A DNA stretch of 64,000 bases from Xanthobacter agilis (GTDB lineage Bacteria; Pseudomonadota; Alphaproteobacteria; Rhizobiales; Xanthobacteraceae), in assembly GCF_021730435.1 (NCBI RefSeq), contig NZ_JABWGX010000008.1, forward strand, positions 1 to 64,000, read 5' to 3'. Every line of letters begins with the position of its first letter. Position 1 is the first letter of the stretch. Made by a program: the position numbers and the translations under genes. The notes beneath the pieces are model-generated. The model did no database searches and was not told where the DNA came from. It worked only from the letters and a program-made list of their open reading frames with translations. Below are positions 63,816 to 64,000 of this stretch, in pieces.

Positions 63816-64000
63816 TCAGCGCAGCGCCACAAGCGCGGGGCCGGGCCGGTCGAGCCGTCCGGCGAGGTCGAGTTCCAGGAGCACGATCTGAACCTCCGCG
63901 ACCGCGCAGCCCGATAGCCGCACCAGATCGTCGATGGCCGTCGGGGCGGGGCCGAGCAGCTCGATGATGCGGGCGCGGGCGTCGGCGGCGGGTTCGGCCG
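63816..64000 (-). CDS. dprA: DNA processing protein DprA, C-terminal end (partial)
   Basis: Only the last 61 codons are in the window; the rest lies beyond 64000. The translation ARIIELLGPAPTAIDDLVRL with CAVAEVQIVLLELDLAGRLD is the winged-helix DprA C-terminal domain that interacts with RecA and ssDNA in natural transformation. Stop TGA at 63818-63816. Its place next to topA is standard in alphaproteobacteria. The call rests on this one domain. Confidence 0.8.
   Translation of the reverse strand, partial: AEPAADARARIIELLGPAPTAIDDLVRLSGCAVAEVQIVLLELDLAGRLDRPGPALVALR

Overview
The window is chromosomal DNA from a high-GC alphaproteobacterium of the order Rhizobiales, most probably Xanthobacteraceae (Xanthobacter, Azorhizobium or Ancylobacter type). 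The evidence is the full alphaproteobacterial S10-spc-alpha ribosomal cluster, a trxB-lsrB (vtlR) LysR pair, dispersed Rhizobiales-type intergenic palindromes, and C1/sulfur genes (beta-RFAP synthase of the tetrahydromethanopterin pathway and sulfide:quinone oxidoreductase). The family assignment is inference; no rRNA or other taxonomic marker was compared.

Layout. 1-14895: end of tuf, then the S10, spc and alpha operons on the + strand (rpsJ to rplO, secY, adk, rpsM, rpsK, rpoA, rplQ), with terminators after rplO, adk and rplQ and several hairpins inside the operons. 15021-17816: a periplasmic Do-like protease and the recombination ATPase rarA. 18068-23067: a DeoR/GlpR-type regulator and a complete Ugp-like ABC importer. 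23095-25826: lrp-type regulator diverging from trxB, then lsrB; a candidate small RNA lies just downstream. 26150-31051: a two-repeat peptidoglycan-binding protein, a D-Ala-D-Ala dipeptidase-like enzyme and a 1151-residue autotransporter.

31171-36398 (minus strand): sqr, preceded by a four-gene operon HIT protein - mptG - ATP-grasp - CitG-like, which I read as a dephospho-tetrahydromethanopterin (C1 carrier) biosynthesis unit. 36546-41170 (minus): a pstB ATPase with an unusual repeat-bearing N-terminus and the conserved trio circularly permuted ATP-grasp / alpha-E / transglutaminase. 41341-46456: a CinA-type molybdopterin-binding domain protein, cytochrome c', cytochrome b561, two small unknowns, a group III truncated haemoglobin carrying an extra N-terminal domain that looks like a degenerate GIY-YIG fold, and a Sel1-repeat protein.

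46828-49841 (minus): DUF5132-like protein, HMA_2-like protein and a fused phosphotransferase/P-loop kinase in one apparent operon. 50006-53338 (minus): secondary-type zinc alcohol dehydrogenase, a tandem PPC/DUF296 protein and a KamA-like radical SAM aminomutase. 53499-56285: a molybdenum-hydroxylase maturation set (XdhC N-part, XdhC C-part, MoeA/MobA fusion) without any enzyme subunits in view. 56392-64000: a dCache chemoreceptor, a DUF488 protein, a zinc-ribbon metallopeptidase, topA, a small unknown, and the 3' end of dprA.

The parts most worth follow-up are the globin fusion, the HIT-led H4MPT operon, the candidate sRNA beside lsrB, and a family of three related palindromic repeats, two of which supply the stop codon of the gene they follow. 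No rRNA, tRNA, CRISPR array, insertion sequence or prophage was seen.
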